Source: Martinezella calliandrae
GTDB taxonomy: Bacteria; Pseudomonadota; Alphaproteobacteria; Rhizobiales; Rhizobiaceae
Length of the DNA: 32,924 nt
Assembly: GCF_030272695.1 (NCBI RefSeq)
Contig: NZ_JARFYN010000070.1
Span: 1-32,924 of the forward strand
Direction: 5' to 3'
In this document: positions 1 through 9,031 of the stretch, piece by piece
Layout: every line of letters begins with the position of its first letter
Numbering within the stretch: the stretch's first letter is position 1
Notes under the pieces: model-generated
Told to the model about the DNA's origin: nothing
Databases searched by the model: none
Seen by the model: only the letters and a program-made list of their open reading frames with translations
Program-made: the position numbers and the translations under genes

Positions 1-234
1 CTTGAGGTCCGACATGCCGGCGATGCCGGTTGCCACCGTCAGGAAAATGACCGGCGCAATGACCATACGCACCAGCTTGATGAAGGCATCGCCGAGCGGC
101 TGCATTGCTGCGCCGGTTTGCGGATAGAAATGCCCAAGCAGGACACCAGCGACAATGGCTGCGAGGACCTGCACATAGAGATGCCTGTAAAAGGCGACTT
201 TGCCGTGTGTCTCGGCGGCTTCGGGTATAATCAT
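1..234 (-). CDS. dctA: C4-dicarboxylate transport protein DctA, N-terminal part (cut by window edge)
   Basis: Inner-membrane symporter for succinate, malate and fumarate (DAACS family). Only the first 78 residues are visible, running off the left edge. Read on the minus strand the protein starts MIIPEAAETHGKVAFYRHLY and continues with VQVLAAIVAGVLLGHFYP and then a segment with IKLVRMVIAPVIFLTV, which are typical DctA first and second membrane segments. The ATG at 234 has a strong GGAGG seven bases or so upstream. It is divergent from dctB, the usual rhizobial arrangement, and a textbook sigma54 promoter lies upstream. The identification rests on the N-terminus and on the dctBD neighbours. Confidence 0.95.
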   Translation of the reverse strand, partial: MIIPEAAETHGKVAFYRHLYVQVLAAIVAGVLLGHFYPQTGAAMQPLGDAFIKLVRMVIAPVIFLTVATGIAGMSDLK

Positions 235-318
235 GATATCCTCCGTTATGCCCAACCGATCTCTCGGCCCTCCGGGCAACGACCAATCTTCAACAGCCTC
301 CGACTGTTTGGAGGATCG

Positions 319-336
319 TTGCAACAGGCGTGCCAG
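319..336 (-). promoter_or_regulatory. Sigma54 (RpoN) -24/-12 promoter of dctA
   Basis: On the minus strand the sequence reads CTGGCACGCCTGTTGCAA: GG at 334-333 and GC at 322-321, separated by exactly ten bases, matching the consensus TGGCAC-N5-TTGC. Predicted transcription start is near 310, about 75 bases before the dctA ATG at 234. In rhizobia dctA is known to be activated by DctD with RpoN, so the element, its position and its neighbours agree. Confidence 0.93.
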
Positions 337-409
337 ATGACGGAATTTCCCATAATATATTGATTCAAAATGATATTTTTTGATCACACCATGATCGCGC
401 TTTCCGTTT

Positions 410-427
410 TGTGCGGCAATCCGCACA
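410..427. promoter_or_regulatory. Upstream activating site A, probable DctD box
   Basis: TGTGCGGCAATCCGCACA is a perfect 7-bp inverted repeat with a 4-bp spacer, centred about 109 bases upstream of the predicted dctA start. This is a usual distance for an activator of a sigma54 promoter. Tandem DctD sites are described upstream of dctA in Sinorhizobium; assignment here is by position and symmetry. Confidence 0.8.
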
Positions 428-442
428 GACTGAATTGCAACC

Positions 443-460
443 CGCGCGAAATCATGCACA
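443..460. promoter_or_regulatory. Upstream activating site B, weaker probable DctD box
   Basis: CGCGCGAAATCATGCACA keeps the right half (GCACA) and much of the left half of site A. Its centre is 33 bp from site A, about three helical turns, so both sites would lie on the same DNA face. It overlaps the likely dctB start codon at 454, so DctD bound here could also affect dctB. The box is degenerate, hence moderate confidence. Confidence 0.55.
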
Positions 461-2331
461 ATGCACCCATGCTGCAGCGGCCGGCCACGGAACGATTTTC
501 GACGCCTGAGCAACTGGGTCGGCGCTCGCGCCGTGTCTGGTTGGTCTTTGCGATTTTCTGCGCAATCGTCGTTGCGGCCACTCTCTATGGCGCGGGCGTT
601 TACGGCCGCGCGACCGCAATCGAAGCATTGCAAATCCAGGGTCGCACCGATGCCAATCTGAAAGTGGCGCTTCTGCGAGCCGTCCTCGAGCGCCCACGCG
701 CCTTGCCGCTGCTGTTGGCGGACGACCAGCAGGTGCGCGATGCGCTTGCCGCGGCAAAGGGCGATGCCATCGCCACCCTCGACCGCAAGCTTGAAAGCCT
801 CGTATCCGGCACCAAAGCTTCCGTGCTCTATGTCACCGGCAAGGACGGAGTGGCGATCGCATCCAGCAATTGGCGCGAACCACTGAGCTTCGTCGGCAGC
901 GACTATTCCTTCCGCGATTATTTCCGCCGGGCAATGGAGACGGGAACTGCCGAACATTTTGCCCTCGGCAACGTCAGCAACCGCCCGGGCCTCTACATTT
1001 CTCGTCGTGTCGGCGATGCGGATGCGGCTCTGGGCGTCGTGGTCGTCAAGATGGAATTCGACCAGCTCGAAGCCGATTGGCGCGAAGCCGGCCGTCCGGC
1101 CTATGTGACCGACGAGCACGGCGTCGTGCTGATTACCAGCATTCCCTCCTGGCGCTTCATGACGGCGTCGCCGCTGTCTGCCGACAATCTCGCCGCCATC
1201 CGCAAAAGCCTGCAATTTGGCGATGCTCCCCTGACACCTCTGCCGATCGCTCGTCCGCAAGCCATCGGTCCGGATAGCGCTATCGTGCGCGCGGTCCTGC
1301 CAGGCAGCAGCGCCGCCGAATATCTGCGCCTGACAACACCGGTCCCTTCGACACCCTGGCAGTTGGACTATCTCATCCCGACGGACCAGGGGATTTCCGC
1401 CACAGTCCGCGAAACGCGCTTTCTCGCGCTGAGCGTCCTTTTGCCGATCCTGGCGATAGCCGCCTTCCTGCTGAGGCGCCGCCACGTTTCCGCGATGCAG
1501 ATCGCCATCAGCAGGATTGCACGCGAGGAGCTGGAGCGGCGCGTGCTCGAGCGCACCGAAGACCTCAGCCGCGCACGCGATCGTCTGGAGGCAGAAATTG
1601 CCGACCACCGGACGACGGAGGCGAAGCTGCAGGTCGTGCAGCAGGAATTGGTGCAGGCCAATCGTCTCGCAATCCTCGGGCAGGTTGCCGCTGGCGTCGC
1701 TCATGAGATCAACCAGCCGGTCGCGACTATTCGGGCCTATGCCGACAATGCCCACATCTTCTTAGAGCGTCAGCAAATTGCGCCGGTAAAGGAAAATCTC
1801 ACCTCTATCGCGGCCCTGACCGAGCGGATCGGCACGATCACCGAGGAGTTGAAGGCATTCGCCCGCAAAGGCCGAAGCGCACCGGAGCCGGTGGAGCTCA
1901 GAGGCGTCGTCGAAGGTGCCGTCATCCTGCTTAAAAGCCGATTTGCCGGCCGGCTCGATGCCTTGGCGATCGATCTTCCGCCCACCGGGTTAACGGTTGT
2001 GGGTACGCGTGTTCGGCTCGAACAGGTGCTGATCAATCTCTTTCAGAATGCGCTCGAAGCATTGGAAGGCCGCGATCAGGCAAAAGTGGAGGTTTCGGTG
2101 CGCGACACTGAAGAGAACGTCGAGGTCATCGTCTCCGACAATGGTCCCGGCATTCCGCCGGCGATCCTCCATTCACTGTTCACACCCTTCAACACGTCGA
2201 AGGAAAAGGGCCTCGGCCTTGGCCTCGTCATCTCCAAGGATATTGTCGCCGACTATGGCGGCCGCATCGATGTTGAAAGCGGCGACAGCGGCACCCGTTT
2301 TACCATTCATCTGCGCAAGGCGATTTCATGA
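454..2331 (+). CDS. dctB: C4-dicarboxylate sensor histidine kinase DctB
   Basis: Membrane sensor kinase that detects dicarboxylates and phosphorylates DctD. With a start at 454 it has 625 residues, close to known rhizobial DctB proteins. Visible parts: an N-terminal membrane helix (VWLVFAIFCAIVVAATLY), a long periplasmic double-PAS-type sensor region with SYSF-like RDYFR and GLYISRRV motifs, a second helix (LALSVLLPILAIAAFLL), a coiled segment, then the kinase. Kinase motifs are the H-box AAGVAHEINQPVATIRAY, N-box INLFQNALEAL, G1 SDNGPGIPP and G2 GLGLGLVIS. The start is uncertain. The frame is open from 370, and ATGs at 370, 391, 454 and 469 all lack a clear ribosome site; 454 or 469 gives the usual length and leaves the DctD sites mostly outside the gene. 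The stop overlaps the dctD start (ATGA). Confidence 0.93.
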   Translation: MHNAPMLQRPATERFSTPEQLGRRSRRVWLVFAIFCAIVVAATLYGAGVYGRATAIEALQIQGRTDANLKVALLRAVLERPRALPLLLADDQQVRDALAAAKGDAIATLDRKLESLVSGTKASVLYVTGKDGVAIASSNWREPLSFVGSDYSFRDYFRRAMETGTAEHFALGNVSNRPGLYISRRVGDADAALGVVVVKMEFDQLEADWREAGRPAYVTDEHGVVLITSIPSWRFMTASPLSADNLAAIRKSLQFGDAPLTPLPIARPQAIGPDSAIVRAVLPGSSAAEYLRLTTPVPSTPWQLDYLIPTDQGISATVRETRFLALSVLLPILAIAAFLLRRRHVSAMQIAISRIAREELERRVLERTEDLSRARDRLEAEIADHRTTEAKLQVVQQELVQANRLAILGQVAAGVAHEINQPVATIRAYADNAHIFLERQQIAPVKENLTSIAALTERIGTITEELKAFARKGRSAPEPVELRGVVEGAVILLKSRFAGRLDALAIDLPPTGLTVVGTRVRLEQVLINLFQNALEALEGRDQAKVEVSVRDTEENVEVIVSDNGPGIPPAILHSLFTPFNTSKEKGLGLGLVISKDIVADYGGRIDVESGDSGTRFTIHLRKAIS

Positions 2332-3710
2332 GCGATTTCTCCCCGGTCTTCCTCATCGACGACGACAAGGACTTGTTGAAGGCGACGAAACAAACGCTTG
2401 AACTCGCAGGCTTTTCTGTCTCTGCCTTCCCCTCGGCTGTAGATGCGCTTGGCGCGCTGGACGCCGGTTTTGCCGGCGTGGTCGTCTCCGATATCCGCAT
2501 GCCCCAGATGGATGGGCAGCAGCTTTTCAGCCGCGTCAGAGAGCTCGATGCGGACCTGCCTGTCATCCTCGTCACCGGCCATGGCGATATCCCGATGGCA
2601 GTCAAGGCGATACAGGACGGCGCCTATGATTTCATCACGAAACCTTTCGCCACCGATCGATTGGTGCAGAGCGTGCGGCGTGCAGCCGAAAAGCGCCGGC
2701 TTGTTCTGGAAAACCGCGCCCTTCGGATCGCCGCCGAACAGGCGCAGGGCGACCTGCCGCTGATCGGCCAGACGCCGGCGATGGAGCGGCTGCGGCGCAC
2801 TCTGCGCCAGATCGCCGATACGGATGTCGATGTGATGGTAACCGGCGAGACCGGCAGCGGCAAGGAAGTGGTCGCGAGCCTGCTGCATCGCTGGAGCCGG
2901 CGAGCGGCAGGCAATTTCGTTGCGCTCAATTGCGGAGCCCTGCCCGAAACCGTCATCGAGAGCGAGCTTTTCGGCCACGAGCCAGGAGCCTTCACCGGTG
3001 CCCAGAAGAAGCGTATCGGTCGCATCGAACATGCAAGCGCCGGCACGCTGTTTCTCGACGAGATCGAAAGTATGCCGCCGGCAATACAGGTGCAGATGCT
3101 GCGCGTCCTGGAGATGCGTGAGGTGACGCCGCTCGGGACCAACGAAGTGCGCCCCGTCGATCTGCGCGTCGTTGCGGCGGCCAAGGTCGATCTCGGCGAT
3201 CCCCGCCAGCGAGGCGATTTCCGTGAGGATCTCTATTATCGCCTCAACGTCGTCACCATCTCCATACCGCCGTTGCGCGACAGGCGTGACGATATCCCCC
3301 TGCTCTTCGGATATTTCGCCGATCGCGCCGCCAGCCGCTTCAAGCGCGACGTACCCGCCATTTCGGTGGCTATCCGCCGTCATTTGCAAAGCCACAACTG
3401 GCCCGGCAATGTTCGCGAACTTTCGCATTTCGCCGAGCGTTTCGTCCTTGGTCTGGAGCCGGCGGAGCAAAAGCCAAACGAAAACCCCTCTGCCGATGCA
3501 ACACTGCCCCTGCCCGCCCGCGTCGAGCGCTACGAGGCCGATCTCATCCGCGAGACGCTTGCTCAAAACGGGGGTGATGTGCGCCGGACAATCGAGGCCC
3601 TCGGCATCCCCAGAAAGACGTTCTACGACAAACTCCAACGCCACGGCATCGTCCGGGGAGATTTTGCGGGTTTGGACGGAGATGACCGGCGCATGCGCAT
3701 GGATGATTAA
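2328..3710 (+). CDS. dctD: C4-dicarboxylate transport response regulator DctD
   Basis: NtrC-type activator of RpoN promoters, 460 residues, the usual DctD length. Domains: receiver (about 5-120) with acidic pocket DDD at 11-13, phospho-acceptor D55 in VVVSDIRMP and K105 in ITKPF; AAA+ domain (about 145-370) with Walker A GETGSGKE (173-180), the sigma54-contact loop GAFTGA (220-225) and Walker B LFLDEI (241-246); C-terminal Fis-type helix-turn-helix with GGDVRRTIEALGIPRKTFYD. Start at 2328 overlaps the dctB stop by four bases, implying translational coupling. It should act at the paired boxes at 410-460 to switch on dctA. Confidence 0.97.
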   Translation: MSDFSPVFLIDDDKDLLKATKQTLELAGFSVSAFPSAVDALGALDAGFAGVVVSDIRMPQMDGQQLFSRVRELDADLPVILVTGHGDIPMAVKAIQDGAYDFITKPFATDRLVQSVRRAAEKRRLVLENRALRIAAEQAQGDLPLIGQTPAMERLRRTLRQIADTDVDVMVTGETGSGKEVVASLLHRWSRRAAGNFVALNCGALPETVIESELFGHEPGAFTGAQKKRIGRIEHASAGTLFLDEIESMPPAIQVQMLRVLEMREVTPLGTNEVRPVDLRVVAAAKVDLGDPRQRGDFREDLYYRLNVVTISIPPLRDRRDDIPLLFGYFADRAASRFKRDVPAISVAIRRHLQSHNWPGNVRELSHFAERFVLGLEPAEQKPNENPSADATLPLPARVERYEADLIRETLAQNGGDVRRTIEALGIPRKTFYDKLQRHGIVRGDFAGLDGDDRRMRMDD

Positions 3711-3892
3711 TGGGGCGATTAGCTGCACGCCTTGATAGATCTCCATTAAAAAGCCTCGCAAGCATCCGACCTTAAGCCATCAATACGACCCTGCGACAAA
3801 ACCGCCATACCGGAAGCGGATCAAAGCCGTCAGGAACTGATCCCCAACCAAAACGTTACCGATGCTGTGGCCAACAATAAGCGAGTTGTGCC

Positions 3893-5038
3893 GTGGTCGA
3901 TGATCGGCGTGTCGCTTCGAAAAACAATCAGACCGAACCTCGGATTGAACGTATCCGTCCGGGCGATGATCAGCGGACTGACCGGACGGAGGAAAAACGC
4001 CCGTCCTTTTTCCGCCGCCATCCTTTCTGGGTCTTGCTCGGCGTCGTGATTGTCGCCGCCCTTATCGCCGCCGCATGGCTCGTTTGGCTGATCTATTTCC
4101 ATCCCTATGAAACGACTGACGATGCCTTCGTCGATGCGCGCAGCTTCTCGCTCGCGATGAAAGTCTCTGGCTATGTCTCCGAGGTTCCGGTGACCGACAA
4201 CCAGCATGTGCAGGTCGGCGATGTCATCTTGAAGATCGATCCGCGCGACTATCAGATCGCGCTCGACCAGGCCAACGGACAGGTGAATGTCGCAAGCGCC
4301 GCGGTCGCAAGCACCGGCGCCCAGATCGACGCCGCCACCGCCGCGATCGATGTCGCAAGAGCCCAGCAGAACTCGGCATCAGCAGCGCTGCAATATGCAC
4401 AGGAGCAGGCCAGCCGCCAGCAGCAATTGGTCAAGAGCGGCTCCGGCAGCCTGCAGGCGGTGCAACAGGCCGAATCGACCCTGCTGCAAAGCCAGGCAAG
4501 CCTTGCGCAGGCGGCGGCAAACGTCACCTCGGCGCTGAAGAACAAAACGGTCGCCGAAGCCCAGAAGACAAGCGCCGTCGCCAGCCTGAGCCAGGCGAAG
4601 GCGCAGGCCGAAGAAGCACAGCAGAACCTGAAATATACGACAATCGTCGCCGCCCAGCCCGGCCGTGTCGTCCACCTTACCGGCGCCAAAGGCCAATATA
4701 TCGAGGCCGGACAGGCGATCTCGATGTTTGTTCCCGATGAAGTCTGGATCACCGCCAACTTTAAGGAGACACAGTTGACGGACATGCGGCCAGGCCAGCC
4801 GGTGGATGTCACCATCGACGCCTATCCGGATCACAAGCTGCACGGCAAGGTCGCCTCGGTCCAGCCCGGCTCCGGCACAGCGTTCTCGCTGCTTCCCGCC
4901 GAGAACGCGACCGGCAATTATGTCAAGGTCACGCAGCGTGTGCCTGTAAAGATCGTCGTCGACAACTGGCCTGCGGATCTTTCGATCGGCCCCGGCATGT
5001 CCGTGGTCCCAACCGTCACCGTCCGGCCGAGGCATTGA
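3893..5038 (+). CDS. HlyD/EmrA-family membrane fusion protein of an efflux pump
   Basis: Periplasmic adaptor of a tripartite drug or small-molecule exporter, 381 residues. A basic, charged cytoplasmic N-terminus is followed by one membrane helix (about 46-68) and then PYETTDDAFVDA, the conserved entry to EmrA-type adaptors. Next is a half lipoyl domain (SGYVSEVPVTDNQHVQVGD), a long Ala/Gln-rich coiled coil (about 125-240), the second lipoyl half (YTTIVAAQPGRVV) and a beta-barrel. The start is a GTG at 3893 with only a weak upstream GCGAG; no better start exists in frame for 88 codons. The stop lies one base before the MFS start at 5040, so the two form an EmrAB-like pair. No regulator is visible next to it; the partner outer-membrane factor is not in the window. 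Confidence 0.9.
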   Translation: MVDDRRVASKNNQTEPRIERIRPGDDQRTDRTEEKRPSFFRRHPFWVLLGVVIVAALIAAAWLVWLIYFHPYETTDDAFVDARSFSLAMKVSGYVSEVPVTDNQHVQVGDVILKIDPRDYQIALDQANGQVNVASAAVASTGAQIDAATAAIDVARAQQNSASAALQYAQEQASRQQQLVKSGSGSLQAVQQAESTLLQSQASLAQAAANVTSALKNKTVAEAQKTSAVASLSQAKAQAEEAQQNLKYTTIVAAQPGRVVHLTGAKGQYIEAGQAISMFVPDEVWITANFKETQLTDMRPGQPVDVTIDAYPDHKLHGKVASVQPGSGTAFSLLPAENATGNYVKVTQRVPVKIVVDNWPADLSIGPGMSVVPTVTVRPRH

Positions 5039-5039
5039 C

Positions 5040-6650
5040 ATGAGGGGCGCGAGCACAACGGCCGGCGGAAGAAACCTAGCCGCCGCGGGTGCCACCAATC
5101 CATGGCTGATTGCGATCGTGGTCTCGCTTGCGACCTTCATGGAGGTGCTGGACACCACGATCGCCAATGTAGCTCTGCGCTATATTTCGGGAGGCCTCGC
5201 GGTTAGCGCGGACGAGGCCTCTTGGGTTGTCACGACCTATCTCGTTTCCAACGCAACCATACTGGTCGCAAGCAGCTTCATTGCCGAACGATTTGGCAGG
5301 CGGCGCTTCTATCTCGCTTGCCTTTCGCTCTTCACGATCGCCTCTGTCCTCTGCGGACTGGCATGGAATCTTCAATCGCTTCTGATCTTTCGCATCATCC
5401 AGGGCTTTGCCGGCGGTGGCATGGTGCCGACGTCACAGGCGATCCTCGCCGATGCATTTCCGCCATCAAAACGCGGCCAGGCGTTCGCACTGTTCGGTGT
5501 TGCGGTCGTGGTGGCGCCCATAGTCGGCCCGACGCTTGGCGGCTATCTCTCCGACAATTTTTCCTGGCACTGGTGTTTCCTGATCAACGGACCGGTGGGC
5601 ATCTTTGCCTTCATTCTCGTCTATTTTCTGGTGGAGAGATCACAGGAAATGGCCCGAAAACGCCAGGAGCTCCGCAGGCAAGGCATCCGCTTCGATCTTG
5701 TCGGTTTCCTGCTTGTCGCAACATTTCTCGGTGCGCTCGAACTCGTTCTCGATCGCGGCCAGACAGAAGACTGGTTCGATTCGAATTTCATCATCGCCAT
5801 GACCGCACTTTGCGTGCTGGCCTTTGCTCTGGCGACCCCCTGGGTGCTGACCAAATCGAACCCGATCATCGACGGCCGGCTGCTTGGAACCCGCCAGTTC
5901 GGATCCTGCTTCATTGTCATGATGGCAACCGGCGCGATCCTGATTGCCACGACACAATTCCTTCCGCAAGTCCTGCAGCAGAATTACCGATACACCGCCA
6001 CTTGGGCCGGCCTGGCGTTGTCGCCGGGCGGCTTCGTCACCATGATCATGATGTTCGTTGCCGGTCGCCTGACGACGGTGGTCCAGCCGAAATACATGAT
6101 CGCCACCGGTGCAGCGATCATCGCGGGCTCGATGTGGTGGCTGACACAACTTAACCCCGGCCTCAATTTCGCGTTCTTCGTCTGGTCGCGTCTTTATATC
6201 GGATTGGGCCTGCCCTTGATCTTCATCGCGATCACGTCGGCATCCTATTACGGCCTGCGGCCGAACCAGACCAATCAGGCCTCCGCCATGATCAACGCCG
6301 CCCGCAATATCGGCGGCTCGATCGGGGTCTGCATCGGGTTGAACGTTCTAGCGCATCGCCAGCAATGGCATCGCAGCCGCCTCGTCGAACACATTGTCCC
6401 ATCCTCACCGGCCTACCACGAAACGCTCCAAACCATGTCGCGCTATTTTGCAGAGAAAGGTGCGACCATGGCCGACGCACAAGCGCAGGCAAGGGCTTGG
6501 ATCGGCCAACAGCTTCAAACGCAATCGACCTTTCTCGCCTATATCGACGTTTTCTACGTGCTGATGCTGATCGCGCTCTCAGCGATCCCGCTTGCGCTGA
6601 TCCTCAGCAATATCGATCTCAAAGGAGGCGGCGGCGGCGCAATGCATTAA
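5040..6650 (+). CDS. EmrB/QacA-type (DHA2, 14-helix) MFS drug exporter
   Basis: Proton-driven inner-membrane exporter, 536 residues, usual for the DHA2 family. The first helix carries EVLDTTIANVALRYI, the DHA2 motif D1 with the conserved Asp-Thr-Thr. The loop after helix 2 has ERFGRRRFY (motif A), and helix 5 has FGVAVVVAPIVGPTLGG (motif C, antiporter signature). The C-terminus contains a periplasmic loop with HRQQWHRSRL and ends in a Gly-rich tail. GAGG lies seven bases before the ATG. It is paired with the EmrA-like adaptor directly upstream. The substrate cannot be told. Confidence 0.93.
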   Translation: MRGASTTAGGRNLAAAGATNPWLIAIVVSLATFMEVLDTTIANVALRYISGGLAVSADEASWVVTTYLVSNATILVASSFIAERFGRRRFYLACLSLFTIASVLCGLAWNLQSLLIFRIIQGFAGGGMVPTSQAILADAFPPSKRGQAFALFGVAVVVAPIVGPTLGGYLSDNFSWHWCFLINGPVGIFAFILVYFLVERSQEMARKRQELRRQGIRFDLVGFLLVATFLGALELVLDRGQTEDWFDSNFIIAMTALCVLAFALATPWVLTKSNPIIDGRLLGTRQFGSCFIVMMATGAILIATTQFLPQVLQQNYRYTATWAGLALSPGGFVTMIMMFVAGRLTTVVQPKYMIATGAAIIAGSMWWLTQLNPGLNFAFFVWSRLYIGLGLPLIFIAITSASYYGLRPNQTNQASAMINAARNIGGSIGVCIGLNVLAHRQQWHRSRLVEHIVPSSPAYHETLQTMSRYFAEKGATMADAQAQARAWIGQQLQTQSTFLAYIDVFYVLMLIALSAIPLALILSNIDLKGGGGGAMH

Positions 6651-6710
6651 ACGACGGGCCGAAATGAGCCGGCGCTGAGCCGATCTCATCAGTTGCCGGA
6701 GGAACCAGTC

Positions 6711-8759
6711 TTACGCTCCGGGCTTGTGAAATATAGGAGAGAACAGATAGCCCAGTCTTTCCGATGTCGCAGCCGTTATGTGATCGGCGTCCTTATAGAG
6801 CGGCATGCCGTTATAAGTCGCTTCGCACTGCCCGTCATGGCAGATGGCCGGCAGCGGGTCGACGACGCCAGCGCCATATTTGGCCGCGAGACGGGTCAGA
6901 ATGGCGCGCGACAGTGCCTGTCGTTGCGCTACGTAATTCCATGGTGGCGCAACGTCGGTCGATGTCTTGGTCATCATGGCCTTGGCGATAGCTTCCGGCA
7001 TGTAATGGCCCATCTCCGGCACATCCATGACCAAGACGACTTTGGTTCCCTGCTGCGTCAATTCCCCCATAAGGCGATCGAGGGATGCCGTCACGGCTGC
7101 GGATTTGTCCTCCAACGGCGGCGGTATCGATGGATCGAAGTAGACACCTTCTTTCGGCAGCTCCGCGTCATGCACGTATTTCGGCCAGTAGGCGATCAGG
7201 AACACCAGCGGAATATGCTTGGACGTAACTAGGTCGCGAACCGCGTCATTGAAGTCGTCGCATCGCTTGACACCGCCGTGAGCGGGAAGCCGCGCGTCCG
7301 GCAACGGCGCACAGGACGCATGCCCGGCAAACAAACCGGATACGCCAGCCTGTTTCGCAGCCCCATCGATCGCCGGAGACATAGCGCCCGAATGCGAGTC
7401 CCCCCAAACGAGGAAGGCGGGCGGATTCGTTCCGTCGACGCCGAGCGGACAAAGTTTGCCCGCGCGTATATCGGACAAGGACGGACCGGTCGTATCGGAG
7501 TCGGCAAAACATGGCGGTACGCCGAAGCGGCTGATGTCGTATGTGGCGGCATAGACCCTCTGCACGTCGGCCGGAAGGCGACCCGGCACGCCGACGTCAC
7601 GAATGACATAGTTGCAGAAGACGACCATCGCGACCATGACCGCTGCCGCGGCCGCAAACACGGACCGTCGACCCAAGCCGCCGCCACGACCACGAAAAGG
7701 ACGTTCGACAAACCTAAACGAAAGTGTGGCAAGCGCAAACGAAGCGAGAACGATCAAGCCCCCTTGGGCCGGGGAAAGCTCCCGCCCGGAGATTTCGCGG
7801 CTGAACACGATAATCGGCCAGTGCCAGAGATAGAGGGAATAGGAAATCAGCCCGACAAATACCAGCGGTTTTGCGCGCAGCGCCCTGCCAGCCAATCCGT
7901 ATTCAGCTCCGGCATGGATTACCAGGGCCGCGCCAAGGCAGGGCAGCAAGGCTGCCGGGCCGGGAAACTGGGTATGGTCGGTGAAACCGAAGACGGCTAT
8001 TGCGATCAAGCCTACACCGAGCGCGGCCAGCGCCTCTCGCACCAGAGGACGCGCCGGCCTTGGTATCACGTTGAAAGCCAGCATAGCGCCGAGAATGAGT
8101 TCCCAGGCACGGAACTGCAGCAGGTAGAAGGCCGCCGTCGGGTTCCGGAAGACTGTCCAGGCACTCGCCGCGAACGAAACGATCAACAAGCCGGACAGAA
8201 TGTGCACCGTATGGCGCCGTGCAAATCGGCTGACAGCAATCATCAGCAACGGAAACAGGATGTAGAACTGCTCTTCAACCGCAAGCGACCAAGTGTGCAG
8301 CAGTGGTTTCAGCTGCGCGCCGATGTCGAAATAGCCGCTCTCTTTTTTGAACTGAATATTCGAGGTAAACAGCGCAGCCGCCTTCAGGCTGCGAGCGAAA
8401 TATTCCAGCTCGACCGGCATCAGAAGCAGCCATGCCGCTACGGACGAAGCCGCAAGAACAGCAAAGAGGGCCGGAAAGATTCGCCGTATTCGCCTCTCGT
8501 AAAAACGCAGGATGCTGAAATCATCGCGGCCGATTTCTCCTGAGATCAGCGAGGCCATCAGGAATCCGGAGATGACGAAGAAAACGTCGACACCGACGAA
8601 GCCACCGCTAAACCCCGGAATGCCCGCGTGGAAGAGCACGACCGGCAGGATCGCGAGCGCGCGAAGCCCGTCAATATCGGCTCGATACTTCAAATGGCCA
8701 GCCGCAGGCTGGGGCATTAGCCCCGGAGGAGCAGAATCACGCAATACTGTGAGATTCAA
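6711..8759 (-). CDS. OafA/YrhL-type acyltransferase with C-terminal SGNH domain
   Basis: Integral membrane O-acyltransferase (acyltransferase-3 family) fused to a periplasmic SGNH esterase-like domain, 682 residues. Such proteins acetylate lipopolysaccharide, exopolysaccharide or peptidoglycan. The N-terminus has the family entry YRADIDGLRALAILPVVLFH and then GGFVGVDVFFVISGFL, with about ten membrane helices to residue ~370. The SGNH part has block I VWGDSHSGA (Ser nucleophile in GDSH) and the terminal DADH catalytic pair (in YKDADHITAA). The likely start is a TTG at 8759, chosen because GGAGAAG lies eight bases upstream; an ATG 14 codons later is the alternative. It is convergent with the MFS gene. 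The glycan acceptor is unknown. Confidence 0.92.
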   Translation of the reverse strand: MNLTVLRDSAPPGLMPQPAAGHLKYRADIDGLRALAILPVVLFHAGIPGFSGGFVGVDVFFVISGFLMASLISGEIGRDDFSILRFYERRIRRIFPALFAVLAASSVAAWLLLMPVELEYFARSLKAAALFTSNIQFKKESGYFDIGAQLKPLLHTWSLAVEEQFYILFPLLMIAVSRFARRHTVHILSGLLIVSFAASAWTVFRNPTAAFYLLQFRAWELILGAMLAFNVIPRPARPLVREALAALGVGLIAIAVFGFTDHTQFPGPAALLPCLGAALVIHAGAEYGLAGRALRAKPLVFVGLISYSLYLWHWPIIVFSREISGRELSPAQGGLIVLASFALATLSFRFVERPFRGRGGGLGRRSVFAAAAAVMVAMVVFCNYVIRDVGVPGRLPADVQRVYAATYDISRFGVPPCFADSDTTGPSLSDIRAGKLCPLGVDGTNPPAFLVWGDSHSGAMSPAIDGAAKQAGVSGLFAGHASCAPLPDARLPAHGGVKRCDDFNDAVRDLVTSKHIPLVFLIAYWPKYVHDAELPKEGVYFDPSIPPPLEDKSAAVTASLDRLMGELTQQGTKVVLVMDVPEMGHYMPEAIAKAMMTKTSTDVAPPWNYVAQRQALSRAILTRLAAKYGAGVVDPLPAICHDGQCEATYNGMPLYKDADHITAATSERLGYLFSPIFHKPGA

Positions 8760-9031
8760 TTTTCTTCTCCGAAGGCCGCGATGGTTTCTGCGTCTGGCTT
8801 GGCCAGGTTGTTATAGGAGTGAACTGACGCCAGGCTGAAAAACGAGCCGGCAAAGGCTCCCGTCGGGACCCTATTCGTCTGATTCAGTCGAATATCTGAG
8901 GTTTGGTCGACCTTAGCCTGCCCGCGTGGCGGACCTAACAGCTTTTGATGATCAGGCCGGTGATGATCAACATAACACCCCATAGCAGATGGCATCACCG
9001 GGAGCGGGCAAGATCCTATGGCTCCAAAAGG

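Noticed and set aside
118..363. 81-codon plus-strand frame at the left edge
   Set aside because: Antisense to dctA and its sigma54 promoter region.
2307..3761. 484-codon open frame antisense to dctD
   Set aside because: It mirrors the whole of dctD, whose domains are unmistakable; long antisense frames are expected in high-GC codon-biased genes.
7278..8543. 421-codon plus-strand frame through the acyltransferase gene
   Set aside because: Antisense to a clear OafA/SGNH protein; highly charged, no motif, no ribosome site.
8756..8998. 80-codon minus-strand frame before the acyltransferase
   Set aside because: No motif and no conserved look; the 270-bp interval appears to be ordinary spacer and promoter.
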